Shown: positions 32,949 to 42,010, counted from the stretch's first letter. The stretch: 64,000 nt of DNA from Hyphomicrobiales bacterium (GCA_900469965.1 UBZP01000021.1:61721-125720); one strand, 5' to 3'. Notes: a model not told the origin generated them from the sequence alone. Numbers and translations: made by a program.

Positions 32949-34127
32949 CTAGTCGTGCAGTCGCACGGTGGCCGTGACCGACAGGCCCGGGCGCAGCAGT
33001 TGCAGGCCGTCCTGCGCGGGGTCGAGCGTGATGCGGACCGGTACGCGCTGCACGATCTTGGTGAAGTTGCCGGTGCCCGGTTCGAACGGGAGCATGGAAA
33101 AGGTCGAGCCCGAGCCGGGGGCGAAGCTGTCGACGCGACCGTTCAGGCCCTGGTCGAGTGCATCGACGCTAATCTGCACGGCCTGCCCGACGCGCATGTC
33201 GCTGACCTGCGTCTCCTTGAAGTTGGCGGTCACGTAGATCGCCTGCATGGGAACGAGCGTGAACAGCCGCGAGCCCGGCTGCACGTAGTCGCCGACGCTG
33301 ACCTGCCGATTGCCGACCACGCCGTCGATCGGGGCGGCGATGACGGTGTGGCGTTGGTCCTGCAGCGCCAGTTCGGCCGCGGCCTCGGCCTGCTGCCGTT
33401 GTGCCTCCGCCTTCTGGAGGGCCGCCCGCAGGACGGGACGGCGCGCCGAGGTGACGGAGGCCTGCCGCTCGGCGACGGCCAGCATGGCCTGCGCCCTGGC
33501 AAGATCCTGTTCGGCCGTGACGGCCTCGGTGCGGCTGGTGTCGGCGTCCTGGCGCGAGACCGAGCCGGAGGCCACGAGCCGGTCGTACCGGCGCCGGTCG
33601 GCGTCGGCCCGCTCGGCCTGGGCCATCGCGGAGCGGATCTGGGTCTGGGCGGCCGCGACGTTGGCCGACGCCAGTTGCTCTTCCGATGCCAGGCTTTCGA
33701 GCGCCGCCCGTGCCGCGGCGACGTCGGCCTCGGCATTTGCGAGATTGGCGCGGGCGCTTTCGACCCGGGCATCGAACTCCTCGGAGTTGATCCGCACGAG
33801 GGGATCGCCGGCCCTGACCTGCTGGTTGTCGCGCACCAGGACCTCGCTGACGAGGCCGCGCACCCGGGGCGCCACGGCAGTGACGTCGGCTGCCGTATAG
33901 GCGTTGTCGGTGGTCTCTTTCGAAGGGGCCGCGGTAATCCAGGCGGCGCCGCCGGCAGACAGCGCGATCGCTGCCAGCGACGCCGTGACCGCGCCCCGCC
34001 CGAACTTGCGCTTCGGCCTTGCGGCTTCCCCTGCAGCCTCTCTGGGAGGCTCGGCGGGCGGCGGAGCGCTCTTTTCGATCACCGTCTCGCGCGCGGCCGG
34101 TAGCTCGGCGATTTTCTGAGCCTCCAT
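32949..34127 (-). CDS. emrA: HlyD/EmrA-type efflux periplasmic adaptor
   Basis: A 392-residue membrane-fusion protein that links an inner-membrane pump to an outer-membrane channel. A cytosolic N-terminal tail (1-45) is followed by one span (AVTASLAAIALSAGGAAWI). The biotinyl-lipoyl-like half-motifs (TAVAPRVRGLVSEVLVRDNQQVRAGDPLVRI and HTVIAAPIDGVVGNRQVSVGDYVQPGSRLFTLVP) flank a long Ala/Arg/Gln-rich coiled-coil hairpin. The start at 34127 follows AAGGGA. It is divergent from the DHA2 pump gene at 34244, with TetR-type operators between them. Confidence 0.92.
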   Translation of the reverse strand: MEAQKIAELPAARETVIEKSAPPPAEPPREAAGEAARPKRKFGRGAVTASLAAIALSAGGAAWITAAPSKETTDNAYTAADVTAVAPRVRGLVSEVLVRDNQQVRAGDPLVRINSEEFDARVESARANLANAEADVAAARAALESLASEEQLASANVAAAQTQIRSAMAQAERADADRRRYDRLVASGSVSRQDADTSRTEAVTAEQDLARAQAMLAVAERQASVTSARRPVLRAALQKAEAQRQQAEAAAELALQDQRHTVIAAPIDGVVGNRQVSVGDYVQPGSRLFTLVPMQAIYVTANFKETQVSDMRVGQAVQISVDALDQGLNGRVDSFAPGSGSTFSMLPFEPGTGNFTKIVQRVPVRITLDPAQDGLQLLRPGLSVTATVRLHD

Positions 34128-34179
34128 GAACAGTCCCTTTTCTGATGACGAGGCAGCGCGGCCGAATGGCCTTGCCAAT

Positions 34180-34208
34180 ATGACGGTCATCATATAGATG
34201 ATGGTCAT
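34180..34208. promoter_or_regulatory. Twin palindromic operators between emrA and emrB
   Basis: ATGAC-G-GTCAT (34180-34190, perfect palindrome) and ATGAT-G-GTCAT (34198-34208, one mismatch) have centres 18 bp apart in the divergent promoter region. This is a typical arrangement for a TetR-family repressor binding as two dimers. The tetR gene at 35910 is the obvious candidate. Confidence 0.7.
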
Positions 34209-34243
34209 AATCTGTCAACGAGGATGGAAAGCGGAGGTCGCAC

Positions 34244-35848
34244 GTGTTCGCCAGGCTGAGGGCGCTGGGGCAGGATTGGTCGGATGATCCCGCCGGCATG
34301 CCGACGTCCAGGAAATTCCTGATCTTCTGGGTGATGGCGTTCGGCCAGTTCATGGCGCTCTTCGACATCCAGATCGTCTCGGCCTCGCTGAACGACGTGC
34401 AGGCGGGGCTCGCGGCCGGTCCCGACGAGATCAGCTGGGTGCAGACGGCCTACCTGATGGCCGAGCTCATCATGATTCCGCTGTCCGGCTACCTCAGCCA
34501 GGCCATGTCGACGCGGTGGCTGTTTTCGATGTCGGCGGGCCTGTTCACGCTCTCGAGCCTGCTCTGCGGGCTGGCGTGGAACATCGAATCGATGATCGCC
34601 TTTCGCGCCATCCAGGGGTTCACGGGGGGCGCGATGGTGCCGCTGGTCTTCTCGGTGGGCTTCACGATCTTCAAGGGCAAGCAGCTTGCGATCATCCCGG
34701 CGATCCTGGGCATGGTCGGGGTGGTCGCGCCGACGCTGGGGCCGACCGTCGGCGGCCTGATCACGCAGGGCATCGACTGGCGCTGGCTGTTCTTCGTCAA
34801 CATCGTGCCCGGCGTCGTCGTCACCGTGCTCGCGGCGACCGTCATCCGGGTGAACCGGCCGAACTTCGGCATGTTCCTGCGGATCGACTGGAGCCATTTC
34901 GCCGCGATGGCGATTGCGCTCGGCGGGCTGCAGTTCGTCCTGGAGGAGGGGCCGCGCAAGGAGTGGTTCGGCGATCACCACATCGCGCTCGCAGGCTGGT
35001 TCGCGCTGATCGCCGCGGCGCTCTTCTTCCATCGCTCGCTGTTCTCGACCAATCCGATCGTGCGGCTGTCGCCGTTCCGGCGGCCGATCTTCGCCTTCTG
35101 CTGCGGGTTCAGTTTCGTGATCGGCTACGGCATGTATGCGTCGATCTATCTCCTGCCGGTCTATCTCGGCCGGGTGCGCGGCTATGACAGCCTCGAGATC
35201 GGCACGACCGTCTTCGTCGTCGGCGTCGCCCAGATCTTCAGCACGATCATCGCCGCGAGGCTCGTCGAGCGTGTCGACCTGCGCTTCATCATCACGGCCG
35301 GGCTGCTCCTGTTCGCATGGAGCCTGTGGCTGACCTCGGCGATGACGAGCCAGTGGGGCTTCTGGGAGCTGGCGCTGCCGCAGGCGGTGCGGGGCCTCTC
35401 GCTGATGCTGTGCATCGTGCCGACCATCCGCATGGGCCTCGGCAGCGTGACGCCCCAGGAGCTGCCCTTCGCCTCCGGGCTCATCAACCTGACGCGCAAT
35501 CTCGGCGGCGCCGTCGGCATCGCCGTCGTCAACACCCAGCTCCAGGACCACACCCGCATCGCCGCGCTGCGCTTCGGCGAGGCCATGGGGCATCAGGGCG
35601 CCAACACCGCCGAGGCCGTCGGCAGTCTCGCGCAGCGGATGGGTGCGGTGACGCCGGACCCGGCTCATGCGCTGATGCTGGCCGAGGGGTACCTCGCCCG
35701 CCTGGTCGGCCGCGAGGCGCTGACCATGGCCTTCGACGACGTCTTCCGGCTGATGGCGTGGATGTTCCTCGCCGCGCTCGTGATGGTGCCGTTCTGCCGC
35801 CCCGCCAGGAACGCGGCGCCGCCGCCGCCCGATGCGGGCGCGCACTAG
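34244..35848 (+). CDS. emrB: DHA2-family MFS drug transporter (EmrB type)
   Basis: A 534-residue, 14-span proton antiporter. Motifs are FGQFMALFDIQIVSASLNDVQAGL (motif D1 region), WVQTAYLMAELIMIPLSGYLSQAMSTRWLF, RAIQGFTGGAMVPLVFSV and GPTVGGLITQGIDWRWLFFVNIVPG (motif C). The start is GTG at 34244, ten bases after GGAGG; no better ATG exists. It is paired divergently with its adaptor EmrA and followed by a TetR regulator 61 bp downstream. The substrates are unknown. Confidence 0.92.
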   Translation: MFARLRALGQDWSDDPAGMPTSRKFLIFWVMAFGQFMALFDIQIVSASLNDVQAGLAAGPDEISWVQTAYLMAELIMIPLSGYLSQAMSTRWLFSMSAGLFTLSSLLCGLAWNIESMIAFRAIQGFTGGAMVPLVFSVGFTIFKGKQLAIIPAILGMVGVVAPTLGPTVGGLITQGIDWRWLFFVNIVPGVVVTVLAATVIRVNRPNFGMFLRIDWSHFAAMAIALGGLQFVLEEGPRKEWFGDHHIALAGWFALIAAALFFHRSLFSTNPIVRLSPFRRPIFAFCCGFSFVIGYGMYASIYLLPVYLGRVRGYDSLEIGTTVFVVGVAQIFSTIIAARLVERVDLRFIITAGLLLFAWSLWLTSAMTSQWGFWELALPQAVRGLSLMLCIVPTIRMGLGSVTPQELPFASGLINLTRNLGGAVGIAVVNTQLQDHTRIAALRFGEAMGHQGANTAEAVGSLAQRMGAVTPDPAHALMLAEGYLARLVGREALTMAFDDVFRLMAWMFLAALVMVPFCRPARNAAPPPPDAGAH

Positions 35849-35909
35849 GATGAAAATAGGTGCGACCGCCCTTCGATCGAAGGGCGGCGGATGGAAGGAG
35901 GACACCGGG

Positions 35910-36494
35910 ATGACCGAACCACTGACGCACAAGGAACGCACGCATGCGCGCATTCTCGAAGAGGCGGCGAGCGCCATGCGGCTCCATGGGGCGGACGGCA
36001 TCAGCGTCGCCGGGCTCATGAAGCGGGCGGGTCTCACCCATGGCGGGTTCTACGCCCACTTCGCCTCGCGCGACGCCCTGGTGCTGGACGCCGTCGACCG
36101 GATGCTTCTGGACAGCCGGTCGCTGGTCGAGGCGAGCCTCGGCGGCCGCGACGCGGCGGACGGGATTGTGGCGCTGATCGATGCCTATCTTTCGGAACGC
36201 GTCCGCAATGCGCCGGAGCGCGGATGTCCGCTGCCCGGCCTGACCGGCGAAGCCCCGCGGATGCCGGCGGCCGCCCGCGCCCGTTTCAACGAAGGTGTCG
36301 AGCATTTCCAGCGCACCCTGGCGACCGCCTTCGAAGCACTGGCGAAGCCGGAGCCGGACGTGCTCGCCCGCTCCGTCCTCGCCGAGATGGTAGGCGCGAT
36401 GTCGCTTGCCCGCGCGGCCTCGGACGAGGCGGCGAGCAACGAGATCCTGCGATCGTCGCGGCAACTGCTGAAGGAGCGGCTCGGGCTGACCTGA
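35910..36494 (+). CDS. TetR-family transcriptional regulator
   Basis: A 194-residue repressor. The N-terminal helix-turn-helix is ARILEEAASAMRLHGADGISVAGLMKRAGLTHGGFYAHFASRDALV, and the C-terminal domain resembles TetR_C of the AcuR/NemR-like group (LPGLTGEAPRMPAAARARF). AAGGAGGA (35895-35902) sets the start at 35910. It probably controls the adjacent emrA/emrB pair through the palindromes at 34180-34208 and may also autoregulate as the gene after emrB. Confidence 0.9.
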   Translation: MTEPLTHKERTHARILEEAASAMRLHGADGISVAGLMKRAGLTHGGFYAHFASRDALVLDAVDRMLLDSRSLVEASLGGRDAADGIVALIDAYLSERVRNAPERGCPLPGLTGEAPRMPAAARARFNEGVEHFQRTLATAFEALAKPEPDVLARSVLAEMVGAMSLARAASDEAASNEILRSSRQLLKERLGLT

Positions 36495-36594
36495 TGCGGC
36501 CACGCCATGCCGGTCCGGTTGCGCGATCCTGCCCCGGACCATGACCAACCGCCGCTCTGCCTGCATCGAGAGCCGGCTGAACTGGAGACCATGC

Positions 36595-36654
36595 ATGAAC
36601 CTTGCAGATGATAGCGCCGCTCGCCTGTCCGGACGGGGAGCACGGAACAGATGA
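36595..36654 (+). CDS. Possible 19-residue leader peptide coupled to fabF
   Basis: A short frame starting at ATG 36595 with TGGAG 8-10 bases upstream. Its stop TGA overlaps the fabF ATG (ATGA). The peptide is polar and unlike any family. It may serve only to couple ribosomes to the next gene, or may be chance. Confidence 0.25.
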   Translation: MNLADDSAARLSGRGARNR

Positions 36655-37931
36655 ACGCGGATCGGAGAATGCGGATCGTCGTCACCGGCATGGGCATGGT
36701 CACGCCGCTGGGCTGCGGGGTCGATCCGGTCTGGAAGCGGCTCATCGCCGCGCATTCCGGCCTGCGCCGCCTGCCTGCGGACCTGGCCCCGGACGTCGCC
36801 TGCCAGGTGGCCGGGCTGGTTCCCGGTGCCGATGAGGACGGCGGCTTCGACCTCGACGCCGTCGTTCCCGTCAAGGACCAGAAGAAGATGGATCGCTTCA
36901 TCGCCTTTGCGCTCGGCGCTGCGGACGAAGCGATCCGGCAGGCGCGATGGACGCCGCAGACCGAGCAGCAGCAGGCCCGCACGGCCACGATCATCGCCTC
37001 CGGGATCGGCGGGTTCCGCTCGATCGCGCAGGCTGTCCGCACCGCCGACGCGCGCGGCACGGCCAGGCTGTCGCCTTTCACCGTCCCCTCGTTCCTGGGC
37101 AATCTCGCCGCGGGCTGGGTCTCGATCCGCCACGGCTACAAGGGACCGATCGGCGCGCCGGTGACGGCATGCGCGGCGAGCGTCCAGGCGATCGGCGACG
37201 CCGCACGGCTCATCCGCTCCGGCGAAGCCGACATCGCCATCTGCGGCGGTTCGGAGGCGGCGATCGATCGGGTCAGCCTCGGCGGGTTTGCGGCGGCGCG
37301 CGCGCTCTCGACCGCCTACAACGACGATCCGGCCGCCGCGTCCCGGCCGTTCGACGCGCAGCGCGACGGATTTGTCATGGGCGAGGGGGCGGGCGTCGTC
37401 GTCATCGAATCCCTCGATCACGCCTTGCGACGCGGCGCCACGCCGCTCGCCGAACTGGTGGGGTACGGCACCAGCGCCGACGCCTATCACCTCACCGCCG
37501 GGCCGGAGGACGGTAGCGGCGCGGCCAGGGCGATGCGGGCCGCCCTCGCGCAGGCCGGCATCGATGCGCGGCTGGTCCGTCACCTCAACGCGCACGCCAC
37601 CTCCACCCCCGTCGGCGACCGCGGCGAGATCGCCGCGATCAGGACGGTCTTCGGCACGACAGCCGGGTTGGCGATCAGCGCGACCAAATCCGCCACCGGC
37701 CACATGCTGGGTGCGGCCGGCGGTGTCGAGGCGATCTTCACCGTCATGGCCCTTCGCGACCAGATGCTGCCGCCGACGCGCAACCTGACCGAGCCCGACC
37801 CTCTGGCCGAGGGCCTCGACCTGGTCGGCCCGACCGCCCGGCCATGGGCGTTCGACTACGCGATTTCCAACGGCTTCGGTTTTGGCGGCGTCAATGCCAG
37901 CCTGATCTTCCGAAGGTGGAGCGGGGAATAG
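36651..37931 (+). CDS. fabF: Beta-ketoacyl-ACP synthase II, stand-alone copy
   Basis: A 426-residue condensing enzyme that extends acyl chains with malonyl-ACP. The catalytic triad is present: Cys174 (VTACAASVQA), His315 (NAHATSTPVGD) and His351 (KSATGHMLGAAGG, with Lys346). It is not in a fab cluster: its neighbours are a TetR regulator and a GlxA regulator. It may be a paralogue for a special lipid or an antibiotic-tolerant KAS. Sequence alone does not tell chain specificity. Confidence 0.92.
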   Translation: MNADRRMRIVVTGMGMVTPLGCGVDPVWKRLIAAHSGLRRLPADLAPDVACQVAGLVPGADEDGGFDLDAVVPVKDQKKMDRFIAFALGAADEAIRQARWTPQTEQQQARTATIIASGIGGFRSIAQAVRTADARGTARLSPFTVPSFLGNLAAGWVSIRHGYKGPIGAPVTACAASVQAIGDAARLIRSGEADIAICGGSEAAIDRVSLGGFAAARALSTAYNDDPAAASRPFDAQRDGFVMGEGAGVVVIESLDHALRRGATPLAELVGYGTSADAYHLTAGPEDGSGAARAMRAALAQAGIDARLVRHLNAHATSTPVGDRGEIAAIRTVFGTTAGLAISATKSATGHMLGAAGGVEAIFTVMALRDQMLPPTRNLTEPDPLAEGLDLVGPTARPWAFDYAISNGFGFGGVNASLIFRRWSGE

Positions 37932-37944
37932 GCGCGCTTGCGCC

Positions 37945-38904
37945 TCAGGCCTCCGCGCGCAGTTCCCGGACGCCGCGGCCCAGGCGCTGCCGCAGGAGGT
38001 TGCGCAACGTCGCGGTGTCGGCATAGCCGACTTCGCCGGCGATGCGGTCGAGATCCAGCCCGATCGAAATCAGATGCTGCGCCCGCTCGACCCTCAGGTC
38101 CTGGAAGAACGCCAGCGGCGACTTGCCGAGCACGGCCTCGGTGCGGCGCTGCAGCGTACGCGGCGTCACGCAAAGGGCGTTGGCGGCATTTCGGAGCGAG
38201 AATCCGTGGGCGAGGTGGGCGCGCGCCCATCGCTCGAACTGCTCGATCAGCGGGTCGGCATGGGCCAGGAAGTCGGGGATCATGTATCTTGCCTGGGACG
38301 GTCGCTTGTCGATCAGCAGGAAGCGCGCGACCGTCGCCGCGAGCTCCGGGCTCTGCTGGCGCATGAGCCACAGGGCGAGGTCCAGGTGCCCCATGGCCGC
38401 ACCGGCCGTCACGACGCCGTCCAGGGCGACGATCATGCGTGTGTCGTCGAGCCGGACCTGCGGATAGCGCTGGCGAAACAGCGGCGCCAGCGACCAGGTC
38501 GTGGTGGCCTCCCGGCCATCGAGAACCCCCGCCTCGGCGAGCAGGAACGTTCCGATGCAGGCGCCGGCGATGCGAAACCCGCGCGTGTGCCAGCCGCGAA
38601 GCTGCGCCACCGCCTCGCGGACGTCTTCCCTGCCGAGGGCTGCGAGCAACAACTGCGGCTGCTTGGCATTGAGCGCCGGAACGACCACCCAGTCCGGCTT
38701 GCCGAGGTTGCCCGCCGGCTCGGTGGCGAGGTCCAGACCGAGGCCGGTGCGGATCTTCGGCTGCAGGCCGATGACGCTGACCTCGAACGGGGCGCGTTCT
38801 GCGCCTGCCGCAGCCGCAAGCTCGTTCGCCGTCGAAAACGTGTCCATCAGCACCGTCAGCCCGGTGTCGAAAACGCCTTCCAGCGCCAGGATAGCCAAAC
38901 GCAT
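37945..38904 (-). CDS. GlxA-family AraC-type transcriptional regulator
   Basis: A 319-residue protein with an N-terminal DJ-1/PfpI-like domain (MRLAILALEGVFDTGL ... GACIGTFLLAEAGVLDGREATTTWSL, nucleophile-elbow Cys present) and a C-terminal AraC helix-turn-helix pair (RNAANALCVTPRTLQRRTEAVLGKSPLAFFQDLRVERAQHLI and DRIAGEVGYADTATLRNLLRQRLG). The start at 38904 is chosen because AGGGG precedes it and homology begins there. Members often control amine or nitrogen metabolism. It is divergent from the GNAT at 39037, a likely target. Confidence 0.9.
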   Translation of the reverse strand: MRLAILALEGVFDTGLTVLMDTFSTANELAAAAGAERAPFEVSVIGLQPKIRTGLGLDLATEPAGNLGKPDWVVVPALNAKQPQLLLAALGREDVREAVAQLRGWHTRGFRIAGACIGTFLLAEAGVLDGREATTTWSLAPLFRQRYPQVRLDDTRMIVALDGVVTAGAAMGHLDLALWLMRQQSPELAATVARFLLIDKRPSQARYMIPDFLAHADPLIEQFERWARAHLAHGFSLRNAANALCVTPRTLQRRTEAVLGKSPLAFFQDLRVERAQHLISIGLDLDRIAGEVGYADTATLRNLLRQRLGRGVRELRAEA

Positions 38905-39036
38905 GTCGTGAATACCCCTATCATTGTCATTTGCGACCATAGCCCGGTTTGGCTCCGGAATCTACGATCCCGGCCAACCGCTCGCCCGGCAACGAGCGAG
39001 CCTCCCCAGCATTCCGACGAACCCCGCGAGGACGCG

Positions 39037-39783
39037 ATGAGCGATGCTCTGACTGAAAGCATGACGATGGCCGCACACGATGAACGGGCGGCGGCGTACG
39101 CGCCCCTCGATGCCCCGATCTGGACGGCGCTCACCACGGGCAACAGGGCCCTGGCCCAGGGCGGGCCGCGCGCCATGCGGTATCTGCCCGACGTCGCCCC
39201 GTTCGCCGCGGTCGCCGACCGTTCGGCAGCATCGTTCGAAGCCCTGGCAGCGCTCGTGCCGCCCGATGGCCGGATCGTGCTGCATACGCCGGACGCCATC
39301 GTGCCGCCGCCGGGACTGGCCATCGATCTGCAGAAGCCGATCCTGCAGATGGTGCTGGAGGCCCCGCCCGTGAACCTCCCGGCCGGACCCGACTATCTGA
39401 CGCTCGGGCAGGAGGACGTGCCGGAGATGATGGACCTGACCGCGCGGACGCGGCCCGGCCCCTTTGGCCCGCGCACGATCGAGCTCGGCCGCTATATCGG
39501 GATTCGCCTGGACGGCGTTCTGGTCGCGATGGCCGGCGAGCGGATGCGGCCGGCCCGTTTCGTGGAGATCAGCGCCGTCTGCGTCGATCCCGCCCATCGC
39601 GGGCGCGGCTATGCGGGCTTTCTCATGATGCAGCTTGCCCGGACGATCCAGGATCAGGGTCTGACGCCGTTCCTGCATGTCTTTGCCGACAACGAAGGGG
39701 CGATCGCCTTGTACCGGAAGCTCGGCTTCACGGTGCGCAAATCCTTCCTCATCACCAGTCTGCGTGCCGTGGAGCCGTCCTGA
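39037..39783 (+). CDS. GNAT-family N-acetyltransferase
   Basis: A 248-residue protein. The N-terminal 130 residues are a variable domain; the C-terminal half is a GNAT/FR47-like fold with ISAVCVDPAHRGRGYAGFLMMQLARTIQDQG (acetyl-CoA pyrophosphate loop RGRGYA) and VFADNEGAIALYRKLGFTVRKSFLI. The start ATG 39037 has GCGAGGA upstream. It lies head-to-head with the GlxA regulator (132 bp apart). The substrate is unknown. Confidence 0.88.
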   Translation: MSDALTESMTMAAHDERAAAYAPLDAPIWTALTTGNRALAQGGPRAMRYLPDVAPFAAVADRSAASFEALAALVPPDGRIVLHTPDAIVPPPGLAIDLQKPILQMVLEAPPVNLPAGPDYLTLGQEDVPEMMDLTARTRPGPFGPRTIELGRYIGIRLDGVLVAMAGERMRPARFVEISAVCVDPAHRGRGYAGFLMMQLARTIQDQGLTPFLHVFADNEGAIALYRKLGFTVRKSFLITSLRAVEPS

Positions 39784-39812
39784 CGGGCAAAATCGCGGGG
39801 CTGACGTGTGAA

Positions 39813-40457
39813 CTATGCCGCGTCGAAGTTGCGGGCCCACATTTCGCGCAGGTCGGGCTCGGCGTCGACGCGCAGAGCGATGGCGTGCAGCTTCGGGCAG
39901 TTCTCCGCCATCCAGCCGCGTCCCGGTCGCCAGCGCGTCATGGCCGAGATCCACAGATCGAGTGCCGAGAAGCGCGCGCCGAGCGCCCACGGCGCGGGTG
40001 CGATCTCGTCCTCCCACTGCTGCCACAGTTGCTTGCGTCGGGCAAGCACCCGCTCGCGCAACTCCTCCGGCGCGCCCGGCGCCCAGCGCTCCGGGTAGTC
40101 GGCATAGGTGAAGGTCGCGTAGAGCGCACTCACGAGCCAGACGAGCCGGCGGAGAAAGACGGGGCGAGCCGGGTCTCCGACCGGCGGCGCAAGCCCGGCT
40201 TCCGGGTACGTCTCCGCGAGATGAAGCAGGATGGCCGCGCTCTCCGTCATGACCGTGCCATCGGGGAGTACAAGCACGGGCACCTGCGCGAGCGGGTTGA
40301 GGGCAACAAGGCGATCCCGCACCGGGCCCGGCGCGTCGAACCCGGTGACGTCCTCGAACGTATACGGCAACCTCGCGCGCACTAGCGCCGCTTCGACGAG
40401 GACGCTGCCCCAGCCGGGGGCGCCGTAGAGGTGGTATTGGGTCTGCGTTTCGGCCAT
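39813..40457 (-). CDS. Glutathione S-transferase family protein
   Basis: A 214-residue cytosolic GST. The thioredoxin-like N-terminal half has YHLYGAPGWGSVLVEAALVRARLPYTFEDV and the glutathione gamma-glutamyl site NPLAQVPVLVLPDGTVMTESAAILLHLAE (cis-Pro and Glu-Ser present). The C-terminal half is helical with WMAENCPKLHAIALRV. It lies downstream of a TetR gene on the same strand (209-bp gap), which may control it. Confidence 0.92.
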   Translation of the reverse strand: MAETQTQYHLYGAPGWGSVLVEAALVRARLPYTFEDVTGFDAPGPVRDRLVALNPLAQVPVLVLPDGTVMTESAAILLHLAETYPEAGLAPPVGDPARPVFLRRLVWLVSALYATFTYADYPERWAPGAPEELRERVLARRKQLWQQWEDEIAPAPWALGARFSALDLWISAMTRWRPGRGWMAENCPKLHAIALRVDAEPDLREMWARNFDAA

Positions 40458-40666
40458 GCGTCAATTCCCTCAGGCAAGTATCGTCGATCATATCCTCGTC
40501 GAATCAATGCACTGACGATATCACGCGCAGGCTGGAATTCTCCCGGTTCTCGACGCTCGGCGGCGTCTGGCGACGCTCTCGAAGTGCGCGCTTCGCGTCG
40601 GCCGGCTGGCCGCAGTGCGCGGGGAGGGCAGGCTCGTCGGCCGCCGTGCCCGTTCGCCGCAGGCGG

Positions 40667-41242
40667 CTATCCCTGCAGGATCTGCGCGCGTGCGCCGTCG
40701 ATCAAGGCTTTCGAGGCGTCGGGGTCGGTCAGGATGCGCGACATCGTCAGCGCGCCGATCATGGTGGCGACGGCGACCATCGCTTTCGTCCGCGCCGCCG
40801 GTTCTGGTGCCTCTGATCGTTCGCCGGCGGCCACGAGGTCCACCAGCGCGAAGAAGCCCTCGGTTGCCGCCTGGCGAACGGCGAGGTCGCTGCGGGCCAG
40901 CTCGCTTCCGAGCGCCACGAGCGGGCAGCCGGTGTCGGCGTTGTCCCTGTGCCGGGTGGACAGATAGAGCCCGAGTGCCTGCGCGAGGTCCGCGGCCGGA
41001 TCGTTCTTGCCGTCCCCGGCGGACAGGCGTTCGGCAGTCGTCTGACACGCTTCCCGCAGGGCTTCGGCGACGAGGGCGTCCTTGGATTCGAAATGCCGGT
41101 AGAAGCCGCCGGCTGTCAGGCCGGCGGTCGCCATGAGATCGACGAGGCCCGCGCCGGCGATGCCCTTTCGACGGAATTCCTCGGCGGCGACCTCGACGAT
41201 GCGTTTGCGCGTTTGAGCTGCTTCTGCCTTGGACTTTCTCAT
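40667..41242 (-). CDS. TetR-family transcriptional regulator
   Basis: A 191-residue repressor with the helix-turn-helix RIVEVAAEEFRRKGIAGAGLVDLMATAGLTAGGFYRHFESKDALVAEAL. Like the TetR protein at 35910-36494 it has the GGFYxHF recognition-helix variant and a GCPL segment in the sensor domain, so the two are related. It precedes the GST gene on the same strand. No clear palindrome was found in its upstream region. Confidence 0.9.
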   Translation of the reverse strand: MRKSKAEAAQTRKRIVEVAAEEFRRKGIAGAGLVDLMATAGLTAGGFYRHFESKDALVAEALREACQTTAERLSAGDGKNDPAADLAQALGLYLSTRHRDNADTGCPLVALGSELARSDLAVRQAATEGFFALVDLVAAGERSEAPEPAARTKAMVAVATMIGALTMSRILTDPDASKALIDGARAQILQG

Positions 41243-41324
41243 GGTGCTCGCCGGACCGTGAACAGAGATACGGGGTCTTGCCTAGCACATGGAGAAGCCA
41301 TTGGGCATCCGGTTGCCCCGGCGC

Positions 41325-41915
41325 TCACGGCGCAATCGAGAATTTCTGCTCGGACAGGGCGACGGCGCCGCTGATGGCGTCGCGAAAGCGGTAGCGGAGG
41401 ACGTAGTCGCCCTGCGGCGGGCCCTCGGTGCTGAGCGTCAGCGTCAGCTTCGCAAAAATCTCCTGGTTGCGCACGAAGCCGCGATAGGTGAAGGAGCCGA
41501 AGGCCTTGTTCTCGGCCAGCGTGTCGCCCTTGTCGTTCAGGAGTTCCAGGTCGACGGTGAACTGCGCCTCCACCTTGCCGCCGTCGATCGGCCTCCAGGA
41601 AAGCCCGACCGGCTCGACATAGGATATCAGCGGTTCGCCGGTCTTGTAGACGGCGTTCGGGCGCGGCGTGTACCTGCCGTAGCCGTCCGGCGGCTCGGTG
41701 ACGAAGGTGACCTTGCCGATCGAGAACGGCAGGCCCGAGGAAAATGCGCCGTAGGCTTCGCGGATCGCATCATGGGCGCCCACGGGGTTGCCCGACGTCG
41801 CCATCTGCTCGGCCTTGGTGGCGGCGTCGACCAGCGGCCCGGCCATTGCCGGCAGCGACAGGAGGCTGAAGACGGCGGCGAGCATCGACACAGGCAGAGA
41901 TGGCATTGCGGGCAT
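41325..41915 (-). CDS. Exported protein of unknown function
   Basis: A 196-residue protein with a signal peptide (MPAMPSLPVSMLAAVFSLLSLPAMA, cleavage after AMA). The mature part has a short helical region (ATKAEQMATSGNPVGAHDAIREAYGAF) and beta-rich segments (VGLSWRPIDGG, GDYVLRYRFRDAISGAVALSEQKFSI) like a periplasmic beta-sandwich. I recognise no named family. GGAGG lies upstream of the ATG at 41915. It sits 95 bp downstream of trkH on the same strand and may be co-transcribed with it. Confidence 0.8.
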   Translation of the reverse strand: MPAMPSLPVSMLAAVFSLLSLPAMAGPLVDAATKAEQMATSGNPVGAHDAIREAYGAFSSGLPFSIGKVTFVTEPPDGYGRYTPRPNAVYKTGEPLISYVEPVGLSWRPIDGGKVEAQFTVDLELLNDKGDTLAENKAFGSFTYRGFVRNQEIFAKLTLTLSTEGPPQGDYVLRYRFRDAISGAVALSEQKFSIAP

Positions 41916-42010
41916 TCGTCCCCCTCCGATCGCTGCCGAAGGATGCGCAGATGCCGGCAGGCAGTCAAGCACTGCCCGGGCCACACGCAGGGCGCGGGCT
42001 TCGGATCGCC

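Noticed and set aside
32705..41290. tRNA-Leu as an integration site of a genomic island
   Set aside because: No integrase gene and no repeat of the tRNA 3' end at the far side were found by eye, so I kept it only as an accessory-type block.
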